DNA of 7,139 nt, taken from contig JAUYKX010000185.1 of assembly GCA_030699055.1 (NCBI GenBank), positions 1 through 7,139 of the forward strand, given 5' to 3'. A program made the translations under genes and the position numbers. The stretch is from Candidatus Nanopelagicales bacterium (GTDB lineage Bacteria > Actinomycetota > Actinomycetes > S36-B12 > UBA10799). The notes below the pieces were generated by a model. The model saw only the letters and a list, made by a program, of their open reading frames with translations, was not told where the DNA came from and searched no databases. Numbering within the stretch: the first letter of the stretch is position 1; each line of letters starts with the position of its first letter. Below, in pieces: positions 6,719-7,139 of the stretch.

Positions 6719-6729
6719 GTTATGGTGCG
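6719..6729 (+). promoter_or_regulatory. Candidate -10 region for leaderless last gene
   Basis: GTTATGGTGCG contains TATGGT (6721-6726), matching TANNNT. Six bases separate it from the ATG at 6733, the spacing expected when transcription starts at the start codon, and the same as for the methyltransferase. No recognisable -35 is present. The site lies just after the DUF4192 stop. Confidence 0.3.
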
Positions 6730-6732
6730 TGG

Positions 6733-7139
6733 ATGACATCACCGCCATGGGCGGGTGGTGTCGACGGGGGAAAAACATCTGAGGCGTTGGGTACAGCTGT
6801 GCCTGGACGCGGCGGGGGACACGCGCCACCTGCCTTGTTGCTCCTGTCGGCGACCGCCGAGTCCGAAACCAATGCGAATGTGTCCGCTGCCCGTGTGCGT
6901 CAGACGACGGGTCCAGAACGCCGATGGTCGATTCGGCTGCTGACTGCAATGTTCGGGGTGGTCGCCCTGCTCGGGGCCGGATGTGGTCCTTCGGTCCCGC
7001 AGACGGCACCGACCCCGGCCGATCTGGGAGTTCTGGCCACACCAGGGGCCGATCCGGGGGTCACTCCAGGGTCGCCAGGGGTCGGTGACTCGTCGAAGGT
7101 CGGGGAACAGTCCGAAGGGAGTTTCGCCCCTTCCGACGG
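6733..7139 (+). CDS. Exported or lipoprotein-like protein, N-terminal part, cut by window edge
   Basis: The frame from ATG 6733 stays open to the window end (135 codons plus two bases). About 54 low-complexity residues rich in Gly, Pro, Ala and Thr come first. Then a basic ERRWSIR segment (62-68) leads into a hydrophobic stretch and LLGAGC, a lipobox-like site with Cys at residue 84. After it the chain is rich in Pro, Gly, Ser and Thr (TPGADPGVTPGSPG), typical of a linker on the outer face of the membrane. A GTG at 6895 would give a conventional 29-residue lipoprotein signal ending at that Cys, but it lacks a Shine-Dalgarno. From 6733 the hydrophobic segment would be either an internal signal-anchor or a late lipobox. 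The functional domain lies beyond the window, so no function can be given. Confidence 0.6.
   Translation, partial: MTSPPWAGGVDGGKTSEALGTAVPGRGGGHAPPALLLLSATAESETNANVSAARVRQTTGPERRWSIRLLTAMFGVVALLGAGCGPSVPQTAPTPADLGVLATPGADPGVTPGSPGVGDSSKVGEQSEGSFAPSD

Noticed and set aside
6290..7042. A 250-codon open frame on the minus strand
   Set aside because: It crosses the conserved 3' end of the DUF4192 gene and the start of the next gene, shows no domain, and is rich in Arg, Pro, Ser and His as expected of an antisense shadow in GC-rich DNA.

Overview
This is a GC-rich window with dense genes, strong G/C preference at third codon positions, GTG/TTG starts and short intergenic gaps. It contains a DUF4192 protein, a family found essentially in actinobacteria, and a mycobacterial-type PanD. 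Together these point to an actinomycete, probably of the mycolic-acid-bearing order Mycobacteriales (Corynebacteriales). I cannot name the genus. There is no IS element, CRISPR array, tRNA, rRNA or phage gene; it reads as ordinary chromosome.

Layout. (1) 3-2776 (+): the tail of a small polytopic membrane protein overlaps by four bases (GTGA) with a 775-residue exported protein anchored by a C-terminal membrane helix. The pair looks translationally coupled and cell-surface related. (2) 2793-3395 (-): a class I SAM-dependent methyltransferase, convergent with the surface-protein gene. (3) 3527-4934 (+): a 92-residue protein of unknown function, then, 10 bases later, a polytopic protein of the UPF0104/LPG-synthase-membrane-region (flippase-like) family. 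(4) 4997-5437 (+): panD, aspartate 1-decarboxylase, with its self-cleavage site and pyruvoyl-chemistry residues intact. It is followed by a compact hairpin and about 100 bases rich in inverted repeats. (5) 5559-6704 (+): a DUF4192 protein. (6) 6733 to the right edge (+): the beginning of an exported or lipoprotein-like protein, cut by the window end.

How the genes work together. Only the first pair and the 92-aa/flippase pair show spacing that suggests a shared transcript. PanD supplies beta-alanine for pantothenate and coenzyme A but has no pantothenate gene beside it here. I see no convincing evidence of a new multi-gene system. The most useful leads are the coupled membrane/surface-protein pair at the left edge, a GTTA(C/T)(C/G)GTG element repeated upstream of three gene starts (twice at leaderless spacing), the hairpin-rich segment before the DUF4192 gene, and an altered catalytic-side loop and C-terminal tail in PanD.
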